64,000 nt of DNA, taken from positions 155,467,096 to 155,531,095 of the forward strand of contig CM063510.1 of assembly GCA_032207245.1 (NCBI GenBank), read 5' to 3'. The notes below the pieces were generated by a model. It was not told where the DNA came from. It ran no database searches and saw nothing but the letters and a program-made list of their open reading frames with translations. The translations under genes and the position numbers were made by a program. Below, one piece after another: positions 12,346 to 27,461 of this stretch. How positions within the stretch are numbered: position 1 is the stretch's first letter; every line of letters starts with the position of its first letter. Source of the stretch: Pardosa pseudoannulata. Taxonomy: Eukaryota > Arthropoda > Arachnida > Araneae > Lycosidae.

Positions 12346-12530
12346 TAGATAGGTTGGTTAGTTTGGAGTGCTATGGTCTACTGTTTTGCTACAAAAGAGC
12401 TAATGAGACCAGGAACTACTGCTTAAAGTCAATTCCAAATGGCTACAAACATTCATGCCAGCAATGGGATTCGAACCTACAACAACTGTACTAAACAGTA
12501 GCACTCTATCCATTCAGCCTTTCTTCTGTA
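12346..12530 (-). mobile_element. tRNA-derived SINE, diverged copy
   Basis: On the minus strand the sequence runs through a tRNA-like head with a box B-like GGTTCGAATCC variant (plus strand GGGATTCGAACCTAC near 12465). The body motif is TTTAAGCAGTAG-like and the tail is a decayed CCAAA tract at the low-coordinate end. It aligns along its whole length with the better copies at 30446-30632 and 40215-40388. The ends are approximate. Confidence 0.75.
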
Positions 12531-15500
12531 AAATATACAATAAAAAGTAATAATATTAAAGTATTAAGAATGAATATAGCAACATTAGATTTTTATTAAG
12601 TTTCAAATTGTTGTATTCTACAAAATTCAATATTAATACAAGTGTCAGCTTCTGTAAAGCCTAAGAAATGAAGGTCACTTGGTCCCCACTTGTGGTATAA
12701 ACTGTTCAAAGTTTAAAGATAATAATTGCATTACCAAATAAAACTTTCGCATTTTTAGTATTCTCTTATAATGTGGCCTTTTAAAGAATAAGTAGCAATA
12801 ATACTTGCTTCCTGAAAGAATTATTTTAAATACTTTAAAACAATAATTACTAACTTTCTGATCTTCCTGCAGATATGAATCTACCCATTTATTTTTTCTT
12901 TAAAATAATTATCCCCCCCCCTCCTATGGCTGTTTATTTTCTTTTGTTTAAAAATTCTAGAAATATTTCATAAAACTTAAAATACGAAAAAAATAGTTCT
13001 ATACTTGAGTTCCAATTTATTCTTTTTGCATTAAAATCTGTGGACACTCAAAATAGTTTACTATTTTTTTGTTACAAGGTTTGATGCATCATGTAATATT
13101 TGAAATCTGTGTATGACATTTAAATTGTGAATGACTTGTATGCCATAGATTATTATTATTTTTTTTCATTTAAAATACATAAAACTGATTTATATTTACT
13201 GTTTATGTTTTATAAAAAATTTAGGTATTCATGCTTTGAAAATATTTATATTGCATGATTTTCTATTTTAATTGTGGTGCTGCAAATTTGTGTTTGTTTA
13301 TGTTTTCATATGGTGTACCATTTTTCTCTTATCATTAGTAACTAAGTGACTGCAGGATATTTGCTATGCAAAGTTGTTGTAGTGTGCCATTAGAACTGTC
13401 AGTTTCTACAGGGTAGTTAATGTTATATGGAAATAGACGTGTTAGTAGTTTGTTTACTTGCTGCCGGTGTACTGTACATATAAAACATGTATGTCATAGT
13501 TCAAAGTATATCTTGGTCTTCAGAATTTCGGGGTGACATTAATTGAGGTACATTGGATTTTATGTTTTTACTCTTTTATTAATTAGATGTTTGTTGTAAA
13601 AAATTTTAACTTTGTTTTTACTTCCTTTGTTATGTAAATTTTTCTGTTGTTATTACCTTTATCATTATAGAAATGTCAAAAGTTAGTATTCAGGATTAAT
13701 AGAAGGCCCAATTTGTTCTAAAATTTCGCTTGTCTTTTAAAGTCAGAATGAAATTTTAATCTAATCTAATTAGAAATGAAAAAATTGTTTCTGTTTAATC
13801 TGTAATGAGTGGTTTTTAACCTTATTACAGTTTTTAATAATCACTTTCTTTTTGTAACTAGGTAAAAACTAATTTTTGTTCTTATTTTAATATTGGCATA
13901 TCTTTGTAAGAGGTAGTGACTGCTGTTTGAAATATACATCTTAATATCCATTTTTAGAGGTTTTTAACCAGTATTATGAACAGTTTTGAATGTTCATAAA
14001 CAGAATTTGTGGAATATACACTCCAGGTTCACAATATTTTAAATTAAAGGCTTTGTAGAAACTTATTTTGGAACTGATTTTTTAAGTCTTTTTATATTGT
14101 GAAAATCATTTCAATTTTCCCTAAAACTAATACCATATGCTTATTTAAAGGGTTAAAAACCTCGTAAATTATCATATTGGTTTTGAGACACGCTATGCAC
14201 TGTTTTCTTTGAGCACTAGCAGCATTTACTGTTGAATTACTTAAAAATATAATACAAGTATAGAGTATGATTGTTTTCATTGTATTCTTTTATTGATGTT
14301 ATCATTTATAAACATGAAAACTGTTTCAAATTTTACTAAAGTTTCTCATTATATTCATCATAGTTGATTTTGTTTGACATTAGTGGGCTTTTAGATCAAA
14401 TTTTTTAAAGAATGCAAAACAAGTAATATTTTTCAGCAGTTTTTAAATTTATACTTTAAAAGTATGGTGAAATACCTACATTTCACCACCCTTAAGCTAA
14501 AATGTTAAGATTTTTGATTAAATATCTTTTGTTTTAATTTCATATATTAAACAACTTTTTCATTTTAACTAATTGCAATTTTTTTTTTTAGAAAATTTTC
14601 TTTGTGAAATTTTAATATAAATATAAAACAAAGAGGTATTTAATACCTCTATTTGTTATTTAAGTATTGAAATCCAACCTTTATTATAAAGAAAATAACA
14701 AATAAAATAGATCAGTTAGATGTAAAAGAAAAAAAAAGTTACAGCTATAATTTACCTACCCTCTCTCTAAGGCCTAAATGATTTTTCTTTTTAAACATAA
14801 GCAGTATATATATGATCATTAAAACAGTACTTTAAAAGCAAATTATCAAGTATTTTATTAAAAGTTAGTTTAATTTTTACTATTTAAGTATTGGTAAATC
14901 AGAAAATTACCCAGCAGTCTTTGACATAACTAAAATGTTGCCAAAACCATTTGACAGATAAACAGTTCCTATTATGTTTCCTTTATGTAATTTTAAATGA
15001 GCAGTAATTTTAGCCCTATCAGTCTGTTTATGGTAAAAGTTAACTAAAAACTTATCTTTTGTGCCAAATTTTCTAGTATCTCCTTAAAATATTGTTTCAG
15101 TGCTCAAAGTTTCTAGTTTTGCTTTTGTGTTGTTATCTAGTCTTTTTTTTTTTAAATGTATTTCATTTTTAACAAAATTTCTTGTAATTTTTTAAATGAA
15201 ATTAAACTAGTTGGATTAAGATAGGTATTTTTAAAGTTCAAATAGCAAGTGAGATTAAATATGCATAAAGCTCGGGTTTGAAATCTATTGCTTGTTTTGC
15301 ATTTATTATTTTAATACAATAGTGATTTTTTTTAAAAATCAAAATCAAATTCTAATTGAGTTTCTGCTGAGCTTAACACTTTTAATACATTTCTGGAACA
15401 TTGTATATATTAGCATTACTACTTAATCCTTTTGTGTACTTTCATTAAGTTTTATTCGTTATACTCATCTGTTTTTAAACCTATTTCATTGGTCACAGTA

Positions 15501-17292
15501 TATTTGCTTAAGTTTTTGTTGCTGTATTTGGGTTCTGGGTTGCTTTTCATTATCATATTTTACTAATTCATTATTTGTGTTCATATTTTACAAGTGATGC
15601 TTTGCATAACGTGTCTCCTGTGTAATATGCATCTTACGCATGCAGAGCATATGTTGTGCTTGTATATATATCAGTGTTTGTGATTTTTGTATATTGTCCA
15701 TAACTCACTTCAACTGCTTTTAATTCTCTTCCCCCCTTTTTTTTCTTTTTTTTTTTTTACAGTTTCACTGCAGTATTGTAGATGCGATAATCCTAAAAAT
15801 TAGTAAGCACTCTTCAATGAGGTGTAGTTTTTATATTTAAATTTGACATTTGGTTATTTTGGGTTGTTGATATGTTATTAAAACTGTTTTGCTTTGCATA
15901 TATTTATTTCTTGTATAAGTTGTCACTTTCTATATATTTTCTCACACTATTGTCATACATAATTATTAGTAAGTACGTGTCATCACTAAGGTTATAAAAT
16001 GCTTGTTATATGGAACAAAATTCATCTTAAAGTAGACCATTTCTGTTAAGTTTTTAACTGACTTTTGTTTTTCTCTCACAATTTTTAAAATCTTATACTA
16101 GTTCATGAGTCTGACAAATCCCCCAATAAAATGAAAACCCCAACAAAAATGCTAAACATATCTGTCCTATTTCTAACTGTGGAGAAGATTGATAAAAAAT
16201 TACAAATATCATGTCTACTGTTACTTGTATAGTGTAATATTGAAACAGAGTTTCTCATAAAACTGCTTATGGTGCGATGTAAAACTTGCTCATGAGCAAA
16301 GAGGAACAGTCTAAGGAAAAACTTATCATGAGTAGAGATTGATTATTCAGTATAAAAAAAATAATGAACAAAAATTGCTTCCATATGCTAAGTTGATTTA
16401 TATTTAAAATTTTTGAAAGTTTCAAACTAATTTCAGAGTTGTGTAAAATATGTAATAACTCTGTTGTTACCCTGAATTAAACAATTCACAACATTTTCAT
16501 TAAAGTTTAGTAATGAAAATACTATTTATTTACACATAATATATACATAAAGACAAGCTTTTAAAGTGATAAAAATTTGAATTACACCTCTAAAATGGGT
16601 GCATGCTGGTTTCACAGAATCCAAAACTCATCTCTTCATTTTAAAATACCTTAGATGACCTAAGCCCGTTCTTAATTCAATCTCCTCTATATCTAATCTT
16701 TAAAATTCAGGTGATCAGTTTGCAAAATATATATCATTGGATTACAGATCCCTATGCTCATATTTCTTACTGTTTTATATTTTTATTTAAATCCCTTTTC
16801 TCATATAAAATTCTTGAAAACACACTGAGATGCTTTCTTTCTCTTTTTGTATTAAACCTTTTTCTTGCAAAAAATTCTCAAAATCATACCTTTCCTTCCC
16901 CCCCTTTTCTTTTGGTATTGAAGGGATGCAGGGTGGTATCCATAGATGCTTTTATTTCCACACATATCTCTTTACAACTCTATCACACAGAAAAATATTT
17001 CAATTTCTAAATTTTAAGAATTCACCCTGTGCAATATACATATACAATGCCTGTTATACCTGGCTATTTTCCACTGGTGAAATGGATATCCAATATTAAG
17101 TTTTTGTTACATTGTATCTATTATATTTATCATTGCTGAATAATAAATATATCTAAAAATATGTATATACGTCATGTAAGACAAAATAAATATTAAAATA
17201 TTCTTTTTGTATGTGAACAATACCAATAGAAAATTTTAAACAAAAAATAATTTAATATACCTTAGGTTAATGTCAAAATAATAGGCAAAGCT

Positions 17293-17295
<3 letters not shown>
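12531..17295. other. AT-rich intergenic DNA between the two convergent genes
   Basis: No coding or RNA gene is recognisable. There is a near-palindrome at 14626-14657 (AACAAAGAGGTATT against AATACCTCTATTTGTT) and several poly-T runs. The small open frames at 14092-14280 and 16711-17099 have no recognisable domains. Confidence 0.5.

Positions 17296-17296
<1 letters not shown>

Positions 17297-17330
<34 letters not shown>
17297..17330. repeat. (TA)n microsatellite
   Basis: About 17 TA units, directly abutting the less AT-rich block that starts at 17331. Confidence 0.95.
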
Positions 17331-17333
<3 letters not shown>

Positions 17334-17580
17334 GACACATTCCACTAAACGACACTAGAGTCCTGAGTACATTTTCATCGCTTTATTAAAATCTCAAAGC
17401 ACACTATTCACCAATCATCTTCAATGGCGTCACACATTGGCGCTTAACTTTTGACAAAGGCAGGTTTAGCAGCCACAGCCCTGTCTGCGGAATGGGCACA
17501 CTGCTCTCAGCTCTAGATTACTGTACGTGAGCCGTATTTTTGTGGGTAACTCATCACGCTGCATCACTCCCAGTAATTAA
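17331..17580 (-). repeat. Possible solo LTR or other interspersed repeat
   Basis: A 250-bp block of clearly higher GC content inside AT-rich DNA. Read on the minus strand it can be framed as TGATGCAGCG...GTGTCA, with an AATAAAG-type polyadenylation motif (plus strand CTTTATTAAAA near 17389). That arrangement fits a short LTR, but I found no target duplication, so a solo LTR is only one possibility. Confidence 0.3.
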
Positions 17581-18401
17581 TCCCTACTTAAAATCTTTTA
17601 AGATTAATCTACAATTTAAATCCTGACATATATACATATTAAATTCATGTTTCAAGTTACTCATAATTTTAAGTTAAGTAGTTTTCGAAAATTCATAAGG
17701 AAATATTTGTAATGATTATTTAAAGTTATATTTTCCCTTGTGATATTTAATTCTGTATAAATTACGAATAAAAATTTAGTTTATTAAATTTCCATAATTA
17801 AAAACCATCTTTTCAACAGTTAAGCTCTTAAAAAATATACAATTTAAGACATATGAAAGCCTTGTTTTTGTTTCAGGATTATTTGAAGGGAATGAGAAGA
17901 TCACAAGAGCATATCGAAAACAGCCAATCTTAATATTCCAATTGAATATTCATTTCTCAGATCTAATTGATTGTAATAGCTGAAATTAATTAAAGATACG
18001 TGTCACTTTCTGTTACTTAGTTTCAAAATTCTCAGAGAAAGAGCTTTTCTGTCATTTTTTCTCTTCAGTATAAGATGAAGCAGATGTGTTTTCATTGATA
18101 TCAGATTTTGTTTTCAATAATTACACCACCCTGCAAATTTTTTTTTTAATTTTTTAAAAAATCAGTTTAATTTTTTAAAAAACAGCTTTTTACTGAAGAT
18201 ATTTTTTTGCTATGAATTTCTACCTCCGGTCAGATATCAATTTCATTCTACTTTAACCTTGTTGAAATTCTGATTCATTAAAATGTTACTGATAGATAAG
18301 CAAAAAGTTCTTGCAGAGAAAATGTGAACAGGATGATCTAGAGCCTGCTTTTATATATGATTGATTTTTGAATTCAAATGTAGTTTCAACTTAACTTAAA
18401 A

Positions 18402-18407
18402 TTTATT
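18402..18407 (-). terminator. Polyadenylation signal of PPIL2
   Basis: AATAAA on the minus strand begins 43 nt after the stop codon (18452-18450), which suggests a short 3' UTR. Confidence 0.6.
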
Positions 18408-18449
18408 TATACAATATTTACAACATATTTAAAAACTTGTATCCTATCT

Positions 18450-20769
18450 TTACCAATTGCTAAAGTCACCAAATCCTCTTGCAGCAATTTTTTTCTTCTT
18501 TGGCTGCAAATCTTCCTCTTCTGCTGCCTGTTTTTCACTGAAAACCAAACTGCATGAATTAAAACCAGCAAAATTGAAAAATGAAATAAACTGATATAAG
18601 TGAAAACTGTAAAAAATACATATTTACATACTCTATTCTTTAAATTAAAATTCCTCAGTGCAAGAAAAAAAAAAAAATTAAATTCCTATGTGAGAAGTTG
18701 ATGTACTTCTGAAGCAAATGTACCTTCATTAAATTTAAACCAAACCAAAAAAATGACATTGCTTTTCATTTATGATCATAGAATTCTGAATTAACAGTTA
18801 TTTTCAGAATAAATAATTGTAAATTTTATATCATAAAATTTAGAAATTTTTTTTTTTTTTTTAAATTGTGCATATTGCCAAGAACAAAATGTATACACAT
18901 AAGAGAACATTTTATGAATTTCTCCCATTCATTGAATTTAACAATTTAAAATATTTACATTTAAGTTTGAAGTTGGTGAGGAGGCTTTGTAAGTAGAGGA
19001 AAATATTTATATATAAATTAAATTTCAAAATATAATTCAATCTGGATTCCAGGCCTGCACACCAACAGTGGTCAAGATTTCTATTACCAGATTTAATTTC
19101 AAGTGATTAGGGCAATTCGATCTTGCATTTTTACACTTTTGAGCTAGTTTTAACGTTATAACTGGATCTTATTGGTTATCCAACACGGTTCCAGATACTT
19201 AATTCAGCCAGTTATCTGTTTTATGTCTAAACTGAACATTGGAAAATAAATAAAAGTTACTGAAATATATTTGTTAATATTATAATCAACACTATTAGAC
19301 TGATACAAGTTAATTTTATACAAGTATACAACTTTATCTCAATTTAAATTGTAAGCATAATAGAAGCAACTTACATGATTGCAGAATTGATGTATTTTCC
19401 TACACCTTGGTGATAAACTTTTAACTTCTTTTTTTCAGGCTCTGGTGCTTTTTCAGCATTCTTTTCAGCTGCAATTTTTTCTTCCTCTCTTAACTTTGCA
19501 AGCTGCATATAAATAGGAAATTTAAAAAAAAAAAATATTTAAACTTTTATTAAGCAGTTACTATGTTGGAAGATTATTTATATATCAAATAAAATTTATT
19601 AAAATTATCTTGTGCAGAATATTACCTCCAATGTTTAAGATAAAATACTCATATCTTAGTCTGATATGTTATTACTTTAAGTTTTCCTAGTGGCAATATG
19701 TAAAGGAACAAATCATTAAGCAGTTCAACAGGTGTGGTATTTTATTGCATAAAACATAGGTTATTAAAATATATTTATAAAACAAAATGACTAATAACTA
19801 ACCTGGTCATCTGCTTCTTGGAAAGGGTCGACAAAAACCATCAGTTTCAAAATTTTAATTTCTTGCTACAAAAGAATTATTTTAAAAAAGTTACATTTAT
19901 TACAATGATTTTTACTTGTTCATTTTATAAATATATTGTATGCCAATATAAAAATTTATGCTATTCTCATTCAAAACATATAAACACAAAATTCCCATCT
20001 AGTGAAAAAACATACAGCATTCTGTTTTTTAATAATTTGTAAATTAAAACTTCAGCAAAACTAACTTACTGTTGGCTTGTCATTTTTGTCTGTTTCAATT
20101 TTTTCCATCTTACTTAAGGTGTCTAACCCTCCAACAACTCTAATAATAAAAAAATTAAGTCATTTTTTCATGTAGTTTTTTTTTGCATAATATTTATTTA
20201 CACATACACCTTTGTAAATGTTAAAAAAAATAAGATTTGTATTCTTTTAAATAATAATTGCAATACATTAAAATACAATTATAATGTTAAATACATTTCT
20301 TAATTAATTTAGATTTATCAATCATGAAATGACTGATGGTGACTGCAAATCATAGGGAAATTTTAAATATTCAAAAAGTATTCTGTCTTTGATTTTTTCC
20401 TGTCAATAACTAATTTCCTCTGATTATGACTTTTTTTTTTTTAATAACAGCATTTGGACTTTAAACATAATTAAAAATTGAGAAATGAGACTAAATAAAG
20501 CTCTCAATGTTGATATTGGTAATTTTATTCAATTATGGCTGTTAAATTAGCAATTAAAAAGTATTGAAAATTATTCATTTAATGTCCGAGTGTGGTCTGC
20601 TTCAGGAGATTCTTGTTGGAACATGTTTGTACACAACTATGATGATAGAACTATATTTATATATACATACAGCTGATGAAGTGGATTCTTGTTGTGACAT
20701 GTGTGCACATGACTTAGTTTTCTGCCAATTTGATTCTCATTCTTGGTGATAGAGTGCAAAAAATGGCTG

Positions 20770-20807
<38 letters not shown>

Positions 20808-23800
20808 CCTTAATATTTCACTTAATTATTCCAGATTGTTAAATTTCTCTGACATTTCCATATTTTAATAGTCTGTGGACATACCGATTTTATAATTTTA
20901 CTTGGAATCTATTACACAGTTTCTTTACTGATAAGCAACTACTATTATAAAATTTGAATTTTAAAACAATGTTCTAATACAAAATTCAAAGACCATTATA
21001 TAAATATCCATGTGTATATGTCAGGGTATGCTAAAATTTCCTTATACATTAAAATCCTGTCTATAAATCATGAGTACCTAAAATACCAAATTTTAAATTA
21101 TCATTGTTTTATTGTTATTATTTACTCAGTATTATAAAATTAAAATAAATATCTATAAATAAGCATTAAAGACAAAAGGTAGCAAGATATTTACCTTCCA
21201 AATATAGAGTGTTTCTTATCTAAATGCTGACAGGATCTGTATGTTATAAAGCTAGAAGGAATATAACCAGAACAAAAGATTTTATTAGATTAAAATAGAT
21301 ATGTTCAATACAAATACAAAACTGTCATTAAAAACAAAGTATTATATCTTATTCTTGATCTTAAAGAATTCTAGTTTTGAATCTAAGGGGATGGGTTTTA
21401 ATTAAATTTTAGCATTGCTAATGCATAATAATATGCTCAAATTTAACATTTCATTTTACTACATAAATAGTATACAAAACATGCAAAAAGTATTTGTGAT
21501 ATTTGAATATAATATTTTATAAATATTATATTGTTTGAAAAAGTATTTTTGATGAGCTATTTTAAAGTTGGTTGATTTCCCAACTACATTTTCTCTTTTC
21601 CTTTTATCAAAGTTTACAGTAATTAATATGTAATGGTGTGAACTTAGTATGGGAAATAATATGCTAAAGTTGGTTTCCAACTATAGATGTCGAAGTAAAT
21701 GTAGCAGAAAAACCCAAGGAAAGAGTACACCCATAACCAGTATGCAGAATGTGGGGTACTGTGTACTAACTATCCACGGCAAATAGTCGCCATTAAATTG
21801 AATTTTTTCAATGAATATCAATGCTATTGTTTAATTGATAATTAAACAAAAAAACTGAGAGGAATTTAAATGATCCATGAAACAGTTAAATAATTTCATG
21901 TTTTAATAGTATTATAAAAAAGGCTTGTATAGTTTTATACGTACAACTGAGATTTATTTGTGTTAGGACCTGAATTCGCCATGCTAAGAATTCCTCGTCC
22001 TTGATGGCTCAGATTTGGGGCAAACTCATCCTTAAAAGCTTTTTTCCAAATAGATTCACCACCATTTCCAGTACCAGTTGGATCTCCTCCTTGAATCTGT
22101 AACAAGTAAAAAATAAACAAGAGTGATTCTCTAACAGCAGAAATCACATAGTCAAAAACAACTTAATTTATATTCCTATTACACTCTTCACACTAAATCA
22201 TACAAAGGTAAAATTTGCACATCTAAACTATCATATTGCAATGTATTTAAAAAAAAATTAAAGAAAATATGCATCTTTTCTTTTTAAGCAATATAAAATG
22301 ATGGTACATACAACTATAAGCTGATAATAACACGGTTAAAAAGAAGAAAACGTTTAATTTTTAATGAAATGAACTTGATTCATTAAAAGTTCCTGATATT
22401 CCTTCAGATCCAGAAATTAAACCTAAGGTAAATACATACTTTCCTCATTTTATTCTTGGAGAGGTCTGTATTTAATGTGTAATTGTATAAATACAGAATT
22501 TTACATTAATTTCCCATAAATTATTTTCACGGCAATGCATACAAGTCATTTAGTAGAAACTGGCAACAAACAACGACCTATGTTAAAATAAATTCCATTA
22601 AAATTGAGTATTATCAAATACAAAATCTTCAGAAAAATTTATGAGCACCTTGTGATAATTTAAATTTATTATGTTACTCACACACCAAATAAAACATTCT
22701 ATAACATAACTTCTATAATTTTTAAAATTCTATTATAAAGATTTGTACTTATTTTTAGAATAAAACAAATAACTCTTAAAGACCTTGAAGATTTAAAATT
22801 TGTTTTGTTCCTGAATTTCATAGAAAAAAAAATATCTGAGTATACATATAAGTATTGATATATTTTCCCAAACACTTCATCCACATTAACAATTTAAACA
22901 ACTTTTTTAACTAAAATATTTTTAAAGTATGAAATAATCTGTCCTTTCCAGTGATTGTTCTAGAAACCGAATTTAAGAAAATTGAATTATAAAACAGTCT
23001 ATCTGTGAACATATGCAATTACATGTAGTAATATCCAATAAACAATTTTATAACACAGTGAAAAACATTTTTCCAAGTTGTACCCAGTGTGACGCAGTAA
23101 GCGAGCTGAGCCTAGCTTATTGATTTTTCTGGTGTTTATTTCTACACTCACAGCTATGTACATTTTTTACTTCATTATTTACACATTTATATACAAGGAG
23201 CATTATAAGCACTTAAAATAACTCCATTGAGCTAGGTGCGAACATACTTCAAGAAAATCAAACAAAATTCTCCGCAAATGCCGGGTCATACTTTTCAACT
23301 GTCCGAGAATAACCTTATAGGACAAAGCCTTTCTAGCTAGTCCCAGGCCCCTAGCCTCTCTCCAGTTAGGTGCTTAACCTCGCCTCCACTCCAAGGGGGG
23401 TAAGGGTAAGGATTTTCCCGCATTTCAGAGAGCTGAAGTAAAATATTGCAAAAGACGCACCCAACATTCCTGGTGATGGGGCTAGCTTTTGGCAGGAAAA
23501 TATAGAATATTTCACACCAGACAAACTCAGAATTCATTCTAACTCAAAACTAAGATCTACTTATGAATTATGCAGCTAAAGGAAAAATACAAATGATGTC
23601 AAAAGCAAAATATGTGTTTTAGAATTTTCAGGTTCTTAAAAATTGAAATTAAAGTAGTATATATTTAAACTGCTAGTCCTTATACAGCATACTCAATATA
23701 ACTTTTCTTTATTAATTTTGTTTTTAAAAGCATTTTTTTACTCTTTTTTATACACATAAAATGACACATTGCAATAGATCTAAAGTATAGCAGATTTAAG

Positions 23801-24240
23801 TTACATAGTATTACCCGACAAAATATTTACTTACCATAAAGTTGCGAATAGATCGATGGAAAATAGTATTATCATAGTAACCTTTCTTGGCTAATTTGAT
23901 AAAGTTATCACAAGTTTTAGATGTTATTTCACAATGCAATTCTAAATTTAGTGGTCCAAAATTTGTCATAATCTGTGCATAACCCTTTTTCTTCACCATA
24001 GAATATCTAACAACATCATCATCTAACACAGCTAAAATAAACAAAGAAATACAGACAAAACTTTTTTTAATAAATAAACAATAAGCAAAAAGAAAGACAA
24101 GTAGAATGTTTATAACAAATTAGATGTAAATACTTCAAAAACATGTAAAGAAAATACAAAAATTTGATTATTTATAAATTAGGGTATCTAGCAACTAGGA
24201 ATTATCAGGAAATTTGTCAATTCTGGAAAAATAAGGGTAA

Positions 24241-24314
<74 letters not shown>

Positions 24315-27300
24315 AAATTGGGGAACTTTCTGAAAAAAAAAGTTTAAAAATAATGAGTTCCACCAGTCAAAATTAAATAGTCTAATTAAAAACTTTTTGT
24401 GCAGTTAAAAAAGCTTATTCACTATTAAATGAAAGTATGGAGGAAAAAAATAAGAGTCTTCTAAAAAGGATGCATTAATACTCAAAAGAAAAGAAAAATC
24501 AAAATTGATTAAAAAACAATCAGAAGAAAAAATATCAATAATCAAACAAGCTAATAAGGAAATTAATGGAGAAAAGTGTATTTTTTATTGCAACTTTTTA
24601 TTAATATATAACGGTGCATTATTTAAATAAAAATAAAATATAAAAAGCCAACCTGCAAGAGTCATCAGTTTTTTCATAATTATTTTAATTAAATTTATTA
24701 ATCTTTTAATCACACAGGTTATTCTGAACACCCCAAATACAGAAAAGAATATTTCTAAATTTATATCTAAAAATATTTTTATAAAAAAATTTAAAGAAAT
24801 TGTGTATTAAATAGACTGAATTTATCATGAAAAAATTAAGAATTAGATGAAAATATCAGGGAATTTCTAAATGGTTTCTCCCTGGATCCCCTGTAAATGT
24901 TAAATTATATTTTTTTAGTGTGCACACTAAGTTTTGATACAAATAATTATTCCAGCCGAATCATATAATCTATTATATTTATTTATTGTAGTATAAAAGC
25001 TTTCATCCATTTTTAATATTTTATATGGTTTTATAGTTATTTTTTGTGTTTCACAAATATATGTTTAAATCACATATTTTGCTGTCCCTTTCTAATTGTC
25101 ACAAACATCTTGTAAAAATATTTTTCTCCCATAAATAAACTACAGAATTCGGATAGACATAACTTTTAAGTCTCCAAACCAATTTTTGATATAAATGCTG
25201 ACAGCAAGCTGGTAACTTGCATTGTTACATCATTGTTATAACTTCGCACCCAAATATACAGAATAACTAATTTTACAAAAAACAAATTCTCATGTATTAA
25301 ATATAATTTTTTGGGTCTTTGTAAAATAACCACTAATTGGCTTGGCTTGGCTTAACTTTTGTTTAAAAGTTTGTATAGAAAACATATAAATTTCCATTAT
25401 ATTTTTTACACCCTTTTTGTACACCAATTTTAAAACTGTACCATGAATCCAGTATTTATTTTTAATAATTTTTAGATTAAAATAGGTGGTGAAATTCTTC
25501 ATATATATAATAGTAACTGTGTTGGTAAATTATTCATATACATTAAATTCATTATTTTATATAAATAATATACTTCTACCCTGACACCTCAAAGCTGGTA
25601 ACTTGCATTGTTACATCATTGTTATAACTTTGCACCAAAATATACAGAATGACTAATTTTACAAAAAACAAATTCTCATGTATTAAATATAACTTTTTGG
25701 GTCTTTGTAAAATAACCAATAAATGGCTTGGCTTAACTTTTGTTTAAAAGTTTGAATAGAAAACATATAAATGTCCATTATATTTTTTATAACCTTTTTC
25801 TACACCAATTTTAAAACTGTACCACAAATCCAGTATTTATTTTTAATATTTTTTAGATTAAAATAGGTGGTGAAATTCTTCATATATAAATAGTAACTAT
25901 AAGAGTAGCGTTTGTCTCTGTCGGTGGTGAAGCAAACTTTTATTCATTTTAATAATTGAAAATGACAGTATTGTCCCCATAATGGTTTTCTTAACGTACA
26001 GAGGTGTCAAGTATGTCGTTTATCAATATACTGACAGAGAAAAAGAATTTTGCTTTGATCCAGTCGGCCAGGCACCAAGGGCATTTTGGCTACCCCAAGG
26101 ACAAGGGTCAAATGGGGTGAGGGTGTCAACCTCCTCTAAAACTGAGATTTTCTGCTTAAAAAAGGAGAAGCGAGAAGGACTCCTGGCTGACCTTCGAGAA
26201 AGGAGGTTGATCTAGAGGGATCTCCTATGTGGATGAAAGGTTGCATCTGCAAACACTTTAATGTTTCTTTAAATGTTTTTTTTTTGTTGTTGTTGTGATA
26301 AATCAAACCTTGTTAAGTTTTAATCATCTACAGCTGGTTATTTTGTCTCCATGCCTGCTTCAATTGCACAGGATCCATGTGAACATAGAGACAATGCGAC
26401 TGCTCAGTGTATTAACAGTAACTGTGTTGGTAAATTATTCATATACATTAAATTCGTTATTTTGTATAAATAATATACTTCTAAACCTGACACTTCAAAG
26501 TATTGAAAAATCAGATGTTAACAGTTTAAAATTAAACTCAGTAATTACAAGATGATATTTAACTGTACAATAAACCTTTAAAACTTAAATATTTCTGATA
26601 AAATTTTGCAAGAAATGACATTTTATACCTACTTATATAAACAAATACTACCATATATAAATATATAGTATAAATATATAAAACACAGAATAAATAAATA
26701 TGTCAATATTTAATTACCTGCTTCCTGAGATGTGGAGGGTTCTACAGCTGTTGATGTACTACTTGCTGCTACAGCACCAGTAGAATAATGGGCTGCATTG
26801 AATTTGTCAGCTTTCACTTTATTCATTGCTTTTTCTCCCTAAATGAAGTTTATCAAATCTATAATCAGGATGTGAAGTGCCATTTAAAGAGCAGAGAAAT
26901 ACAAATTTAAAATTAACTTTAAAATAGCATTTCAGTGTATATTAATTTACATTTATAATTTGTTATAATAACATGTAAAATTTTGTAGTACCAAGCAACA
27001 GTTTTTATTTCCAAAACCTCTAAAATAGCACATTAACAACTGTATTTACTATACAGGGTTCCTGCTGTTTTTCTAGAACAAAAATTAAGGACTTTCTAAG
27101 GTCCAAAGTAACATTTTATAAGGACCTATTTGAAATATACGACATAACGACATAAACCCTATTTCCTGAGGAACATATTTTAATGATTATGAACCAGACA
27201 AGGCATGTTCAATAAATGCCCTACAATATTTCAGAATTAAGTTTTTAAAAGTACTTAAAAATTAGTAATGAGATATATCTATTTGACAAAAACTAATTTT

Positions 27301-27403
27301 GAAAAATGTACATCTAAAGCTTTTTGAGTGATCAAACTAGAAATAAATTGTGAATAAAATACAATATTATTTATAAACAGTACTTTCTGATGGTTTAAAA
27401 ATG

Positions 27404-27461
<58 letters not shown>

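Noticed and set aside
23811..24044. A separate small cyclophilin gene starting [10 protein letters not shown]
   Set aside because: The first residues come from intron sequence; the real coding part is PPIL2 exon 10 (24031-23835), with acceptor and donor in place.
24244..24310. Long (TA)n as a replication origin or matrix attachment site
   Set aside because: At least six such tracts occur in the window in unrelated settings; they are ordinary microsatellites.
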